DNA from: Sphingobium sp.
GTDB taxonomy: Bacteria > Pseudomonadota > Alphaproteobacteria > Sphingomonadales > Sphingomonadaceae
Assembly (NCBI RefSeq): GCF_003248505.1
Contig: NZ_QFOA01000001.1
Coordinates: forward strand, 62,001-126,000
Reading direction: 5' to 3'
DNA: 64,000 nt
The translations under genes and the position numbers were made by a program. Positions within the stretch are counted from its first letter, which is position 1; each line of letters opens with the position of its first letter. The notes under the pieces were generated by a model. It saw only the letters and a program-made list of their open reading frames with translations, did no database searches and was not told where the DNA came from. Positions 1 through 8,815 of this stretch are shown here, piece by piece.

Positions 1-1023
1 TATCTGCGCGGGATCGCTGCGATCCTGGTCGTGATCTTCCACCTCGCCCCGCCGCTGGAGCAGATGGGCTATGGGGGACAATGGCCGATCGGCCTGTCGG
101 CGGGCGTCGACATCTTTTTCGTCATCAGCGGCTTTGTGATGTGGACATCGACCGTGGGTCGCACGGTGACGCCGGGCGCATTCTATCGCAAGCGGCTGAT
201 CCGCATCGTTCCGCTCTATTGGCTGCTGACCAGTGTCATGGCGGCGCTGCTTCTGGTCATGCCGAGCGCGTTCAACACAGCGGTATTTCGTGCGCCGCAT
301 GTGATTGCGTCCTATCTGTTCGTGCCGATGCGCAATCCGGGCAAGGCGGCGATGGAGCCGCTCCTGTTTCCCGGATGGACGTTGAATTATGAGATGTTCT
401 TCTATCTGCTCTTCGGCCTTTTCCTCGTGACGCGTCCGGCGGTGCGGCTGGTCGGGATCGTGACGGTGCTGGCGCTGCTGGTCATGGCGGGGCTGGAGTT
501 CAGGCCCCCGGCGCTGACGATGGCCAGCTTCTACACGTCTCCTGTCCTGCTGGAGTTCGCGGCGGGGCTCGGGCTGGGCGCAGTCGCGTACCGCCGGGGC
601 GCGGCGCGGCTCCTTCCCACATGGGCCGCGCTCCTTTGCCTATTCGGCGGATTTGTCGTGCTGCTGACCGATCCGTTGCCCGATGCGATCTGGCTACTGC
701 GTTTCGGCATCGCGAGCATGGGTATCGTGGCGGGCGCGATCTCGCTCGAAGGACGCGGGTGGGTCGGCGACTGGACCGTACCGCGCATATTGGGCGACGC
801 ATCCTATTCGATCTACCTCACACAGCTCATCACGATGGCGGCGTTCCGTTTCCTGTGGTTCCGGGCGGGCCCGGGCGATTTCCCCGGTGCCATGGTCATA
901 TACGCGCTACTCGATGTCGGGGCCGCGATCATGGGCGGGATTATCTGTTATCATCTGGTCGAAAAGCCGTTGCTGGCTCTCTTCACCCGGCGCGGCGAGC
1001 GGCTGGCGAAGGCTGTCGCCTGA
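1..1023 (+). CDS. Acyltransferase 3 family membrane protein (5' partial)
   Basis: The reading frame is open from base 1, so the true start lies before the window. The visible protein begins YLRGIAAILVVIFHLAP, the usual first membrane helix of acyltransferase-3 proteins with the catalytic-type histidine in 'VIFHLA', followed by 'GVDIFFVISGFVMW', also typical. About ten hydrophobic segments follow, and the C-terminus ends in a short basic tail. Family members O-acetylate or otherwise acylate sugars of exopolysaccharide, LPS or glycolipids in the inner membrane. With sugar-nucleotide genes directly downstream on the same strand, modification of the polymer made by this locus is the likely role; the acyl group and sugar cannot be read from sequence. 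Confidence 0.9.
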   Translation, partial: YLRGIAAILVVIFHLAPPLEQMGYGGQWPIGLSAGVDIFFVISGFVMWTSTVGRTVTPGAFYRKRLIRIVPLYWLLTSVMAALLLVMPSAFNTAVFRAPHVIASYLFVPMRNPGKAAMEPLLFPGWTLNYEMFFYLLFGLFLVTRPAVRLVGIVTVLALLVMAGLEFRPPALTMASFYTSPVLLEFAAGLGLGAVAYRRGAARLLPTWAALLCLFGGFVVLLTDPLPDAIWLLRFGIASMGIVAGAISLEGRGWVGDWTVPRILGDASYSIYLTQLITMAAFRFLWFRAGPGDFPGAMVIYALLDVGAAIMGGIICYHLVEKPLLALFTRRGERLAKAVA

Positions 1024-1133
1024 ACTTGTACCGAAATCGGGCAATTAGGCGCGCGCATGATGGCGGGAAGGGCTATGCAGTTGGAGAGCGGGCGCTATTT
1101 TGTTGCGCTGGCGAATAGGGGTCATACGCGTCC

Positions 1134-2093
1134 ATGCTGAACATTCTCGTCACCGGCGGTGCCGGCTTCATCGGCTGTCATATGTGCGAGCGGCTGGTCG
1201 AGCGCGGACATCAGGTCACTGCCGCCGACAATCTGGTGCTGGGCCTGCGCGACAATCTGTCGGCGCTGTCGGGCAGCAACAGCTTTATGTTCAGGGAAAT
1301 GGACGTGACGGATCGAGCCGCGCTCGACGCGCTGTTCGAACAGGGGCGCTTCGATGCGGTGGTCCACCTCGCCGCCAATAGCGATATCGCGCGCAGCCAT
1401 GCCGATCCGGGGGTCGATTTCGTCGCCACACTCGATACGACCTATGCGGTGCTCGATGCGATGCGGCGGCACGGGACGCGGCAGATCGTCTTCGCGTCGA
1501 CATCGGCGGTCTACGGCGAGGCACAGGGCGTGCTCCGCGAGGATCGCGGGCCGTTGCTGCCGATCTCGCACTATGGCGCGGCAAAACTCGCGTCGGAGGC
1601 GTTCATATCCTCCTACGTCGCAAATTATGGGCTTCAGGCCTGGATTACGCGCTTCCCCAATGTGGTGGGGGATCGTTCGACCCATGGCGCGATCTACGAC
1701 TGGGCACGCAAGCTGGCGCGCACGCCCGACCGGCTGGAAGTGCTTGGCAATGGCGAGCAGATCAAACCCTATATCCATGTCGACGATCTGGTCGACGCGA
1801 TCCTCGTCGCCTGGGACAAGGGCGCGGCGCCGGTGAATCTGTTCAACGTCGGTGGCGACACGCGGTGCAGCGTGCGCGAGATGGCGGAGATCACGGTCGA
1901 GGAATGGCCACTGGAGGCCCGGATCGACTATACCGGCGGGGATCGCGGCTGGGTGGGTGACGTGCCGAGTGTCGAGTATGACGTGTCGCGTATTCGCGCG
2001 CTGGGCTGGACTCCGCGAATGACCTCCGCGCAGGCCGTTCGCGCTGCGGCGCGCTGGGCGATCGGGCAGGTGCGTCAGGCCTCCGACGCATGA
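1134..2093 (+). CDS. NAD-dependent epimerase/dehydratase (extended SDR)
   Basis: A 319-residue extended short-chain dehydrogenase. The N-terminal Rossmann motif is TGGAGFIG (residues 7-14), and the catalytic pair is Y147xxxK151 (SHYGAAK), with STSAVYG just before it. The family acts on nucleotide-linked sugars, as UDP-glucose 4-epimerase or 4,6-dehydratase relatives. The stop overlaps the start of the heptose nucleotidyltransferase gene (ATGA), so the two are translationally coupled. That suggests, without proving, that the substrate is a GDP-heptose or another sugar nucleotide of the same polymer. The exact substrate is unknown. Confidence 0.88.
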   Translation: MLNILVTGGAGFIGCHMCERLVERGHQVTAADNLVLGLRDNLSALSGSNSFMFREMDVTDRAALDALFEQGRFDAVVHLAANSDIARSHADPGVDFVATLDTTYAVLDAMRRHGTRQIVFASTSAVYGEAQGVLREDRGPLLPISHYGAAKLASEAFISSYVANYGLQAWITRFPNVVGDRSTHGAIYDWARKLARTPDRLEVLGNGEQIKPYIHVDDLVDAILVAWDKGAAPVNLFNVGGDTRCSVREMAEITVEEWPLEARIDYTGGDRGWVGDVPSVEYDVSRIRALGWTPRMTSAQAVRAAARWAIGQVRQASDA

Positions 2094-3391
2094 AGATCGT
2101 CATCCTTGCAGGCGGCAAGGGAACGCGCCTGGGATTGACCGACCGTCCCAAGCCCATGGTGCCGGTGGCGGGCAAGCCCTTGTTGCAGCGGCAGGTGGAA
2201 GCGGCGCGCGATCACGGGTTTGCAGATTTCCTGTTCCTGACCGGCCACATGGCCCATGTGATCGAGGATCATTTCGGCGACGGCACTGCCATGGGTGTGG
2301 CCATCACCCATTTCCGGGAGCCCGAACCGCTCGGTACGGCAGGCGCGCTGCGGGCGGCGCGGCATTTGCTGAACGAACCCTTCGTCGTGCTGTATGGCGA
2401 TACGCTGATCGACGTGGATCTGGCGCACATGGCCGATCTGCATCGCCGCTCCGGCGCAGTCGGGACGATCTTCGCGCACCCCAACGACCACCCCTATGAC
2501 AGCGACGTGCTGGACGTGGATGAGGGGGGGCGGGTGCTGCGCCTGATGGCCAAGCCGCATCCCGACGGCGTGCTGCTGCCCAACCTGGTGAGCGCGGCGC
2601 TGTATGTCCTGTCGCCCGAGGCCATCGACCATGTGCTTGCCGACCGGGCGTCGGATTGGGCGCATGACGTGTTTCCGGCCATGCTGCGGGCGGGCAAGCG
2701 GCTTCATGCCTATCGCAGCCTTGAATATGTAAAGGATATGGGCACGCCCGACCGTCTGGCGCGGGGCGAGGCAGACATCGCATCAGGGCGGGTCGCGCGC
2801 CTCAGCCTGCGGCATCCCAAGCCCGCCATCTTCTTGGACCGGGACGGCGTGCTCAACATCGAGCGCAACGGCATCCACAAAGCCGCCGATCTGGCGCTGT
2901 TGCCCGGCGTGGCCGATGCGGTACGGCGGATCAACCTGGCGGGTATCCCCGCGATCTGCGTCACAAACCAGCCCGACGTCGCCAAGGGCATGGTGACGTT
3001 CGAAGGCTTGCGCGCCGTCCACGCGGCGCTCGATACGCAACTTGCGGCAGGCAAGGCGTATCTCGACGACCTTTTCCTTTGCCCGCACCATCCCGAAGCG
3101 GGGTGGCCGGGGGAGGTGTCCGAACTCAAGATCGAGTGCGAATGTCGCAAACCGCGTCCGGGCATGTTGGTCGAGGCGGCGGCGCGGCACCGGCTGGACC
3201 TTTCCGCGTCCTGGCTGGTGGGCGACCGCCATGCCGACATCGCGGCTGCCCACGCCGCAGGCGCACGCGCAATCCTCGTCGAAACCGGGCATGGCGGCAA
3301 CGACGCGGCACGGTATCCCGACGTGAAGCCCGACCATGTCGCGCCCGACCTGGCGAGCGCGGTCGGTTATCTGATGGAGGTCATGGCATGA
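2090..3391 (+). CDS. Fused sugar-phosphate nucleotidyltransferase / D,D-heptose-bisphosphate phosphatase (HddC-GmhB type)
   Basis: A two-domain enzyme of 433 residues. Residues 1 to about 230 are a nucleotidyltransferase (LAGGKGTRLG near the start, then RPKPMVPV) of the HddC/RmlA/GalU type. Residues about 245-410 are a HAD-IIIA phosphatase: catalytic D250 and D252 in FLDRDGVLN, a CPHH...CEC zinc-loop typical of GmhB, KPRPGM and GDRHADI. In the GDP-D-glycero-alpha-D-manno-heptose pathway GmhB removes the C7 phosphate and HddC adds GMP to the 1-phosphate, so the fusion joins consecutive steps. It overlaps the genes on both sides by 4 bp (ATGA). The heptose assignment rests mainly on the next gene being HddA-like. 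Confidence 0.85.
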   Translation: MKIVILAGGKGTRLGLTDRPKPMVPVAGKPLLQRQVEAARDHGFADFLFLTGHMAHVIEDHFGDGTAMGVAITHFREPEPLGTAGALRAARHLLNEPFVVLYGDTLIDVDLAHMADLHRRSGAVGTIFAHPNDHPYDSDVLDVDEGGRVLRLMAKPHPDGVLLPNLVSAALYVLSPEAIDHVLADRASDWAHDVFPAMLRAGKRLHAYRSLEYVKDMGTPDRLARGEADIASGRVARLSLRHPKPAIFLDRDGVLNIERNGIHKAADLALLPGVADAVRRINLAGIPAICVTNQPDVAKGMVTFEGLRAVHAALDTQLAAGKAYLDDLFLCPHHPEAGWPGEVSELKIECECRKPRPGMLVEAAARHRLDLSASWLVGDRHADIAAAHAAGARAILVETGHGGNDAARYPDVKPDHVAPDLASAVGYLMEVMA

Positions 3392-4362
3392 TCATTTCCC
3401 GCACTCCGCTGCGCGTCAGTTTCTGCGGCGGCGGCACCGATCTGCCCAATTTCTATCGCAAATATGGCGGCGCGGTGCTCAGCATGTCGATTGCGCGCTA
3501 TGTGTATCTTTCGATGCACGCCTATTTCCACGGTGACGGCTTCATCCTGAAATATTCTCAACTCGAAACGCCCGAATCGCGCGACGCCATCCAGCACCGG
3601 ATCATCCGCGAAGTCTTTTCCACGCACGGTATCGAGGGCGTCGATTTCAACTCCAGCGCCGATGTTCCGTCGGGCACCGGCCTTGGTTCTTCCAGTGCGT
3701 TCACCGTCGGGTTGCTGAACCTGTGTAACGCCTATCTCGGTCGCTATGTGGGGCGGGCCGATCTTGCCGCGCAGGCGTGCGATGTTGAGATCGATCGCCT
3801 GGGCGAACCGATCGGAAAGCAGGATCAATATGGCTGCGCCATCGGCGGATTGAACTTCATCGAATTCCATCCTGACGATTCGGTAACCTACGAAGCGGTG
3901 CCGCTGACCCATGCACAGCGCCGGACGCTGGAGGACAATCTGGTGATGCTGTATCTGGGCGGCCAACGCTCGGCGAGCGCGATTCTCCAGACGCAGGCCG
4001 GCGCGATCGACAGCGGCGGAAGCGTCATCGACGATCTGAAGGCGATGGCGGCGCAGGCAGCGGCGCTGCGCGGCGACCTGATCCACGACATCGATTGCCT
4101 CGGCCCCTATCTGGACGAAGGATGGCAACGCAAAAGGCGGATCAGCGCGGGGATCAGCGCGCCGCATATCGACGACGCCTATGCGCGTGCCCTTGCGGCA
4201 GGCGCGACCGGGGGCAAGCTGCTGGGTGCGGGGGGATCGGGCTTCCTGCTCTTTTACTGTCCCAACGGCACGCGAGATGCGGTCATCGACGCTCTGCGCC
4301 CCTACGCGCCCTATGACGTGCGGCTCGACATGATCGGCACGACCATCATCTATTCCGACTGA
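3388..4362 (+). CDS. hddA: D-glycero-alpha-D-manno-heptose-7-phosphate kinase-like GHMP kinase
   Basis: A 324-residue GHMP-family sugar kinase. The start begins MIISRTPLRVSFCGGGTDL, the classic HddA/fucokinase N-terminus. The ATP-binding motif PSGTGLGSSSA is at about residues 94-104, and the C-terminal motif GGKLLGAGGSGFLLF is present. HddA phosphorylates D-glycero-D-manno-heptose 7-phosphate to the 1,7-bisphosphate, the substrate of the upstream phosphatase domain. The start at 3388 is chosen because it overlaps the preceding stop as ATGA; an upstream in-frame start inside the previous gene would add a non-conserved leader. The 3' end overlaps the convergent GT2 gene by about 13 bp. GmhA, the isomerase that would supply the substrate, is not in the window. 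Confidence 0.87.
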   Translation: MIISRTPLRVSFCGGGTDLPNFYRKYGGAVLSMSIARYVYLSMHAYFHGDGFILKYSQLETPESRDAIQHRIIREVFSTHGIEGVDFNSSADVPSGTGLGSSSAFTVGLLNLCNAYLGRYVGRADLAAQACDVEIDRLGEPIGKQDQYGCAIGGLNFIEFHPDDSVTYEAVPLTHAQRRTLEDNLVMLYLGGQRSASAILQTQAGAIDSGGSVIDDLKAMAAQAAALRGDLIHDIDCLGPYLDEGWQRKRRISAGISAPHIDDAYARALAAGATGGKLLGAGGSGFLLFYCPNGTRDAVIDALRPYAPYDVRLDMIGTTIIYSD

Positions 4363-5303
4363 TCCGCGCCCGCATAGCTGTTGCGCCCGAACAGTGAGCG
4401 CAGTCGGACGCGTCGTTCCTGAGGCACCGCCCAGATGAAGGCGAAGGCGAAGAGCTGCTTTGCTGTCGGTGCGCCATAAGCGAAGGCGGCGCGCAGCAGG
4501 CGCATCATCGCACGGTTGCGGCTTCCCTCCGGCCTTACCTGGCTCGCGACGGTAAGCGCGAAGCCGCTATAGGCGCGTGGCGTCAGCAATTCACGATTCG
4601 CGTCGAGCCATCCCAATGTCCGGGTCAGCCGATAACTGTTGCTGAGCGATGCGATGGCGACCGGCACATAATAGACGACCAGCGGCTCTTTCACCGTCAC
4701 ATACCGATAGCCGAGATGCTTGACCGCACGAAAACAGAGTTGCCATTCCTCGTGCGGTTCGACGAATTGCATTTCGTCGAACAGCGCGCGGGGAAAGACA
4801 AGCGCGGAAGTCTGGATCATTGCTTCGCTGCCGCGCAGCCAGCTGTGGCGGTCGAACATCCATTCGTCGATCGGTTGGCGATCGTCATAGGGCGTGGTCG
4901 GATTGACGCGCTCGCCATGCCGGGCGACCACTCGGATAAGGCTGGTCAGGATGCAACGGTCGTGCGGGGCGGCGGCCAGCACCTTCTCCAACTTTTCGGG
5001 CAGCCATTCGTCATCGTCGTCGAGGAATGCGACCCAGCGCCCCCGCGCCTGCGCCGCGCCCAGGTTGCGCGCGCCGCCCGCTCCGCATTTCTCCTGCGGC
5101 ACGATGGTGCGCAGGCGCGGGTCCTGCACGCCCGCCAGCGCCGCCATGGTAGCCGGATCGTCGCCGTCGACGACGACGATCAGCTCAAAATCGCGATAGG
5201 TCTGCGCCTGAACGCTGCGGATCGCGCGGAGTAACAGGTCGGGCCGCCCGAAGGTCGGGATCACCACGCTGACGGTGGGATCGGGTGACGGCGTCATGGT
5301 CAT
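4350..5303 (-). CDS. Glycosyltransferase family 2
   Basis: A 317-residue GT-A fold glycosyltransferase. It has VSVVIPTFGRPDLL at residues 11-24, VVVDGDD near 43-49 and the metal-binding aspartate run DDDD at 95-98, followed by EW. No membrane segment is obvious, so it is cytoplasmic or peripheral and adds one sugar to the lipid-linked repeat unit. Its ATG overlaps the stop of the flippase gene (ATGA), so it is the second gene of a minus-strand pair. Sugar donor and linkage cannot be predicted. Confidence 0.9.
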   Translation of the reverse strand: MTMTPSPDPTVSVVIPTFGRPDLLLRAIRSVQAQTYRDFELIVVVDGDDPATMAALAGVQDPRLRTIVPQEKCGAGGARNLGAAQARGRWVAFLDDDDEWLPEKLEKVLAAAPHDRCILTSLIRVVARHGERVNPTTPYDDRQPIDEWMFDRHSWLRGSEAMIQTSALVFPRALFDEMQFVEPHEEWQLCFRAVKHLGYRYVTVKEPLVVYYVPVAIASLSNSYRLTRTLGWLDANRELLTPRAYSGFALTVASQVRPEGSRNRAMMRLLRAAFAYGAPTAKQLFAFAFIWAVPQERRVRLRSLFGRNSYAGADQSE

Positions 5304-6598
5304 GCGACACGCTCCCTTTCAGGCGGATGATCCTCGGCGCGACTCGATCCGTGCAGCCAGCGTTTTCCCTGCGCCCATGTCATTGCCGCGAACACCGCTT
5401 CCCCCGCGATGATACCGACGATGGACCAGAGCGGCCCCGCCACCGCGACGAGCAATGCGACGCCAAGGATCGAAACCGCCGCCGATGCGACACTCGCCAT
5501 CGCCAGCGGGCGGAAGGAGCCTGCCGCCTGCAACAGGATGCTGTCGGGGGTTCGCACCATGCGCGCAATGCCGACGATCATCCACAGGCCACCCGCCACG
5601 GCCAGTTCGTCCAGCGCGTAGTGGGCGGGGAACAACAGCCGCGGCCGCATCAGCATCACGCCTGCCGCCAGCAGCAGGGTCGCAAGCCAGACGGCAGACA
5701 GCAGCAGGCGGAAAAAGGACAAGGACCGCCGCGCCTGCGCTATGTCGCCATCGGCAATGATGCCGGCAAGGCGCGGCCTTTCGAATTCGGACAGCGCGTT
5801 GGTGCCGATCGTCAGCGGCCGGATGAGGATCATACTCGCCGCGATCGGGGCAAAGGCGCTCGGCCCGCGCAGCAAGGTGATAAGATAGGCGTGGGCGTTG
5901 GCGGTGGCTTCGGTGGTGATGACGCCGAGCAGCGCCCATTGGCCATGGCTGCGCCAGATAACCCGATAATCGCGAGCGGCGCGGAGCGAAAAGCCGCGAA
6001 GCTGGCGACCCAGCGAACGGGGTTGCAGCGCCGCCATGGCGAAGAGGACGGCCACCAGCAGCATGAAGCTGACGGTCAGCATCGGTTGTGCCGGGTGAAG
6101 GCGCACCGTCAACGGGCACAGGAGCACGACCAGCGCATAGGCTGTGTCTGATCGGGTGACGGCCAGTTGTCGCCCCTCGACATAGGCTTGCGCCCGCCCA
6201 TACCATCGAAGCAGCGCAGCCCCGGCATAAAGGGCAAAGAGGATTGCGGTCGGCATGGCGAAGCCGAGCACCCGACCGATTACGGCAAAGACCGCTGCCG
6301 CCATCGCCGCGCCGATCAGATTGGCGCTGAACAGGCGATGCTGCGCGACGATGCGGGATTGGGATGTCCCTTGCTTCAGCAGGGAGGATAGCGGGGCGCA
6401 GAACAGCGCGCTCCACACGCCCCAGCTCAATTGCGTCAGCAACAGGAGAAAGGAAAGCCGCCCGAAATCCCGCACGTCCATTATATGCATCAGCAGGATG
6501 GAAAGCAGCAGTTGCGATCCGGCGGTGGCGACGGGACCCACCAGAGCCAAAACATGGCGTCGGGATGTGCGCGCGATCGGCAGCAATTTTCCCAACAC
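5300..6598 (-). CDS. Oligosaccharide flippase (Wzx-like membrane protein)
   Basis: A 432-residue, strongly hydrophobic protein with about 12-14 predicted membrane helices and Arg-rich cytoplasmic loops, the pattern of MOP-superfamily polysaccharide translocases. It probably moves undecaprenyl-linked repeat units across the inner membrane. Translation starts at GTG 6598 (MLGKLLPIARTSRR); the ribosome site is weak. It is transcribed with the coupled GT2 gene and divergently from the polymerase gene, with about 140 bp between them. The call is by topology and context; sequence motifs in this family are weak. Confidence 0.8.
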   Translation of the reverse strand: MLGKLLPIARTSRRHVLALVGPVATAGSQLLLSILLMHIMDVRDFGRLSFLLLLTQLSWGVWSALFCAPLSSLLKQGTSQSRIVAQHRLFSANLIGAAMAAAVFAVIGRVLGFAMPTAILFALYAGAALLRWYGRAQAYVEGRQLAVTRSDTAYALVVLLCPLTVRLHPAQPMLTVSFMLLVAVLFAMAALQPRSLGRQLRGFSLRAARDYRVIWRSHGQWALLGVITTEATANAHAYLITLLRGPSAFAPIAASMILIRPLTIGTNALSEFERPRLAGIIADGDIAQARRSLSFFRLLLSAVWLATLLLAAGVMLMRPRLLFPAHYALDELAVAGGLWMIVGIARMVRTPDSILLQAAGSFRPLAMASVASAAVSILGVALLVAVAGPLWSIVGIIAGEAVFAAMTWAQGKRWLHGSSRAEDHPPERERVA

Positions 6599-6738
6599 GC
6601 GGTTTCACCCATCGACCCGGACCGCCCCGCGCGGTCGCCGGGGTGCGTATAGCAGCTTAAATTTTGCGTTGCAGCAGGACTTTACCCTTATTCTTTTGCG
6701 CGGCCATGCTAGGCTCGTCCGATGGTGCAAAGCAGGAC

Positions 6739-8178
6739 ATGAGGGTGGGAGAGGGCGAGGGGAAGGACGCACGTTCGCTGCGGCAGCGTCGTTCCCGTGT
6801 TCGGGCACGCGGGCATGATGCCGCCGCCGCATCACTCCGCGTACCCGTAGCCGGGGATATTTCGACGGGTCTTCGCCGGGTGCTGGCCGATCCGGCGCAT
6901 CATCATCCGATCTCGGCGGTGCCTCTACCGGTATGGCTGGCGACGGCGGGCATCAGCGCGGGAATGGCGTTTCGGGCTTTCGATGGATTGGCGGGACAGG
7001 CCTGTGCCGCGCTCATCAACGGCCTGCTTTTCTATGTTGCGCTAATGCGGGCGCCCGTGTCGGGGGATTTCTGGCGCCGCGCCGCAGGGCCGCTGGCGTG
7101 TTTTGCCGCTGCCCTCCTTTGGGCGTTGTTCGCCACCCTGCATGTGTCGGACGGCGTGCCGGACTATCTGATGGGCAAGCTCTTGTCCCTGTCCGCCGCC
7201 TTCTGCGCGCTGATGACCGGCGCGATGATGGCGCGGGAGCGGCGGCGGTTGCGCGCGATCCTCGACTGGTTGCTGCTCATTCACATGGCCTTGTTCGCAC
7301 TCGCGCTGGCTGCGCGTCAGTCGGGCCTCGAAAATTATACCGATTACTGGCAGCTTTCGGTCAAAGGCCGCTTCGCAGGCTTCGGGGCCAACGCCAATGT
7401 CAGCGCGGCGGTCGCCGCCTGCTGCGCCTTGATCGCCTTCGTCCGCATGACGGGGCGGCAGCGCACGCCCGCCTGGATGAGCCCGCGCCTGCGCCAGTTT
7501 CCGATCCATCTGCTATTCTTCACCCTGGCCACCGGGATCGTGCTGATCACCGGATCGCGCTTCACATTGGTAATGCTTGCGGGGGTGCTGTTCGCCTATC
7601 TCGTCCATTGGGTGCGACGAAGGCGGATGACGCGCTGGCGGTTTGTGCTGGCGAGCAGCGCGGTGCTGGTACAGGTCGCGCTCGCCTTCCTTTTTTCGAC
7701 CGTGGTCCTGCAACGTTACGCGCAACTCGAAGCGGGATGGGATGACCGCTTCGACAGTTGGGCGCATTTATGGGATGTCGCCTGGCGGCAACCATGGCTG
7801 GGATATGGGCTCGGCTCCTTCCCCGCCCTCAACGCCCATTTCCTGACGACGCCACGCTACGCCCAGGCAAATTGGGCGGTTAACTCGCCACATAACGTGG
7901 TGTTGCAGCTGCTCTTGCAGGGGGGGCTGCCTTATACGCTGCTGACGATTGCAGGCTTCGCATTGGGCGGATGGCAGATCGCGCAGATCATGCGACGGCG
8001 CTGGACGCGGGACACCGGGCTGATCCTCGCGCTGCTGGGATTGCTGCTGGGATGCGGCATGATCGACCTGACGCTCGACATGCCCGCGCCGCTAACGCTG
8101 TTCCTGTTCCTGGCGGGATTATTGTGGGGGCAGGCCCTCGACCGGAGAGAAATCCGCATCACGGCTGCGGACGGCTAA
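6739..8178 (+). CDS. O-antigen ligase/polymerase family protein (Wzy-like)
   Basis: A 479-residue membrane protein with about ten helices. The C-terminal half has the family signature WLGYGLGSFPALNAHF followed by a long periplasmic loop and NSPHNVVLQLLLQGGLPYTLL, typical of Wzy/WaaL (PF04932-type) proteins. Next to a flippase and a Wzc-like co-polymerase it is best read as the EPS polymerase. I choose ATG 6739 because a weak AGCAGGA site precedes it; in-frame alternatives are ATG 6706 and TTG 6664. Its last 60 bp overlap, tail to tail, the convergent gene ending at 8119. Confidence 0.82.
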   Translation: MRVGEGEGKDARSLRQRRSRVRARGHDAAAASLRVPVAGDISTGLRRVLADPAHHHPISAVPLPVWLATAGISAGMAFRAFDGLAGQACAALINGLLFYVALMRAPVSGDFWRRAAGPLACFAAALLWALFATLHVSDGVPDYLMGKLLSLSAAFCALMTGAMMARERRRLRAILDWLLLIHMALFALALAARQSGLENYTDYWQLSVKGRFAGFGANANVSAAVAACCALIAFVRMTGRQRTPAWMSPRLRQFPIHLLFFTLATGIVLITGSRFTLVMLAGVLFAYLVHWVRRRRMTRWRFVLASSAVLVQVALAFLFSTVVLQRYAQLEAGWDDRFDSWAHLWDVAWRQPWLGYGLGSFPALNAHFLTTPRYAQANWAVNSPHNVVLQLLLQGGLPYTLLTIAGFALGGWQIAQIMRRRWTRDTGLILALLGLLLGCGMIDLTLDMPAPLTLFLFLAGLLWGQALDRREIRITAADG

Positions 8179-8811
8179 CCATTCGATCATGAAGAGGCGG
8201 TAGGCATCCGTCTCACGGATTTGGGGAATCAGGCGGTCGCGGTCGGTGAACTCCCGCCGTGCCAGCCACACCATTTCCCGGATGGCGTGCGGGCGAATGT
8301 CTGGCGACAGGCTGCCCCAGTTGCGCAGTGCATAGTCGACCCGCCAGTCTGCCGATTGATAGATATAAGGCGTTTCGCGATAGCTGCGGTTGAACGCACC
8401 GACGGTGTTGGGCGACCGGTCGCCTTTCAGCATCGCCATGACGAAAGCGCGAACCGCCCAATATTCGCCCCAATAGGGACGGGCCCCCTCGATCCGATCC
8501 AACTGCCCCTGCGCCTGACCAAGCAGCAGGACGCGGCGCGGGTCGTCGTCGCGCATGAGCTGCGCCGCGCGCGCCCGCAGCAGGATATCGGCAAGGATGG
8601 CCCGCGCGGATTGCGGTGGGAGGGAGGGCGCGTGCTGGGGAAGGAGGGGGAGGCCCTGCGCCAGCATCCTGTCCTGCACGGCCAGAGCGGCGATGGCACG
8701 GCCTTCGCCCCATGCCTGATAGAGCGCCAGAAAAGAGGCCGCCGCGACGCAGGCCAGGGGGACGCCCGCCGCGACCGCCTTGATGGGGCGCGACGGGATG
8801 GCAGAAGCCAC
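8119..8811 (-). CDS. Small membrane-anchored protein of unknown function, after wzc
   Basis: An open frame of about 230 residues starting at GTG 8811, only 4 bp after the wzc-like stop codon. A single membrane segment (AVAAGVPLACVAAASFLALY) lies near the N-terminus, followed by a hydrophilic, probably periplasmic, helical domain rich in Ala, Arg and Leu. I recognise no catalytic motif. The spacing makes it the last gene of the wza-to-wzc operon, so it probably assists polymer assembly. The start is inferred: any ATG further upstream in frame would lie inside the wzc-like gene. The 3' end overlaps the polymerase gene antisense. Confidence 0.6.
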   Translation of the reverse strand: MASAIPSRPIKAVAAGVPLACVAAASFLALYQAWGEGRAIAALAVQDRMLAQGLPLLPQHAPSLPPQSARAILADILLRARAAQLMRDDDPRRVLLLGQAQGQLDRIEGARPYWGEYWAVRAFVMAMLKGDRSPNTVGAFNRSYRETPYIYQSADWRVDYALRNWGSLSPDIRPHAIREMVWLARREFTDRDRLIPQIRETDAYRLFMIEWLAVRSRDADFSPVEGLPPQ

Positions 8812-8815
8812 CGGT

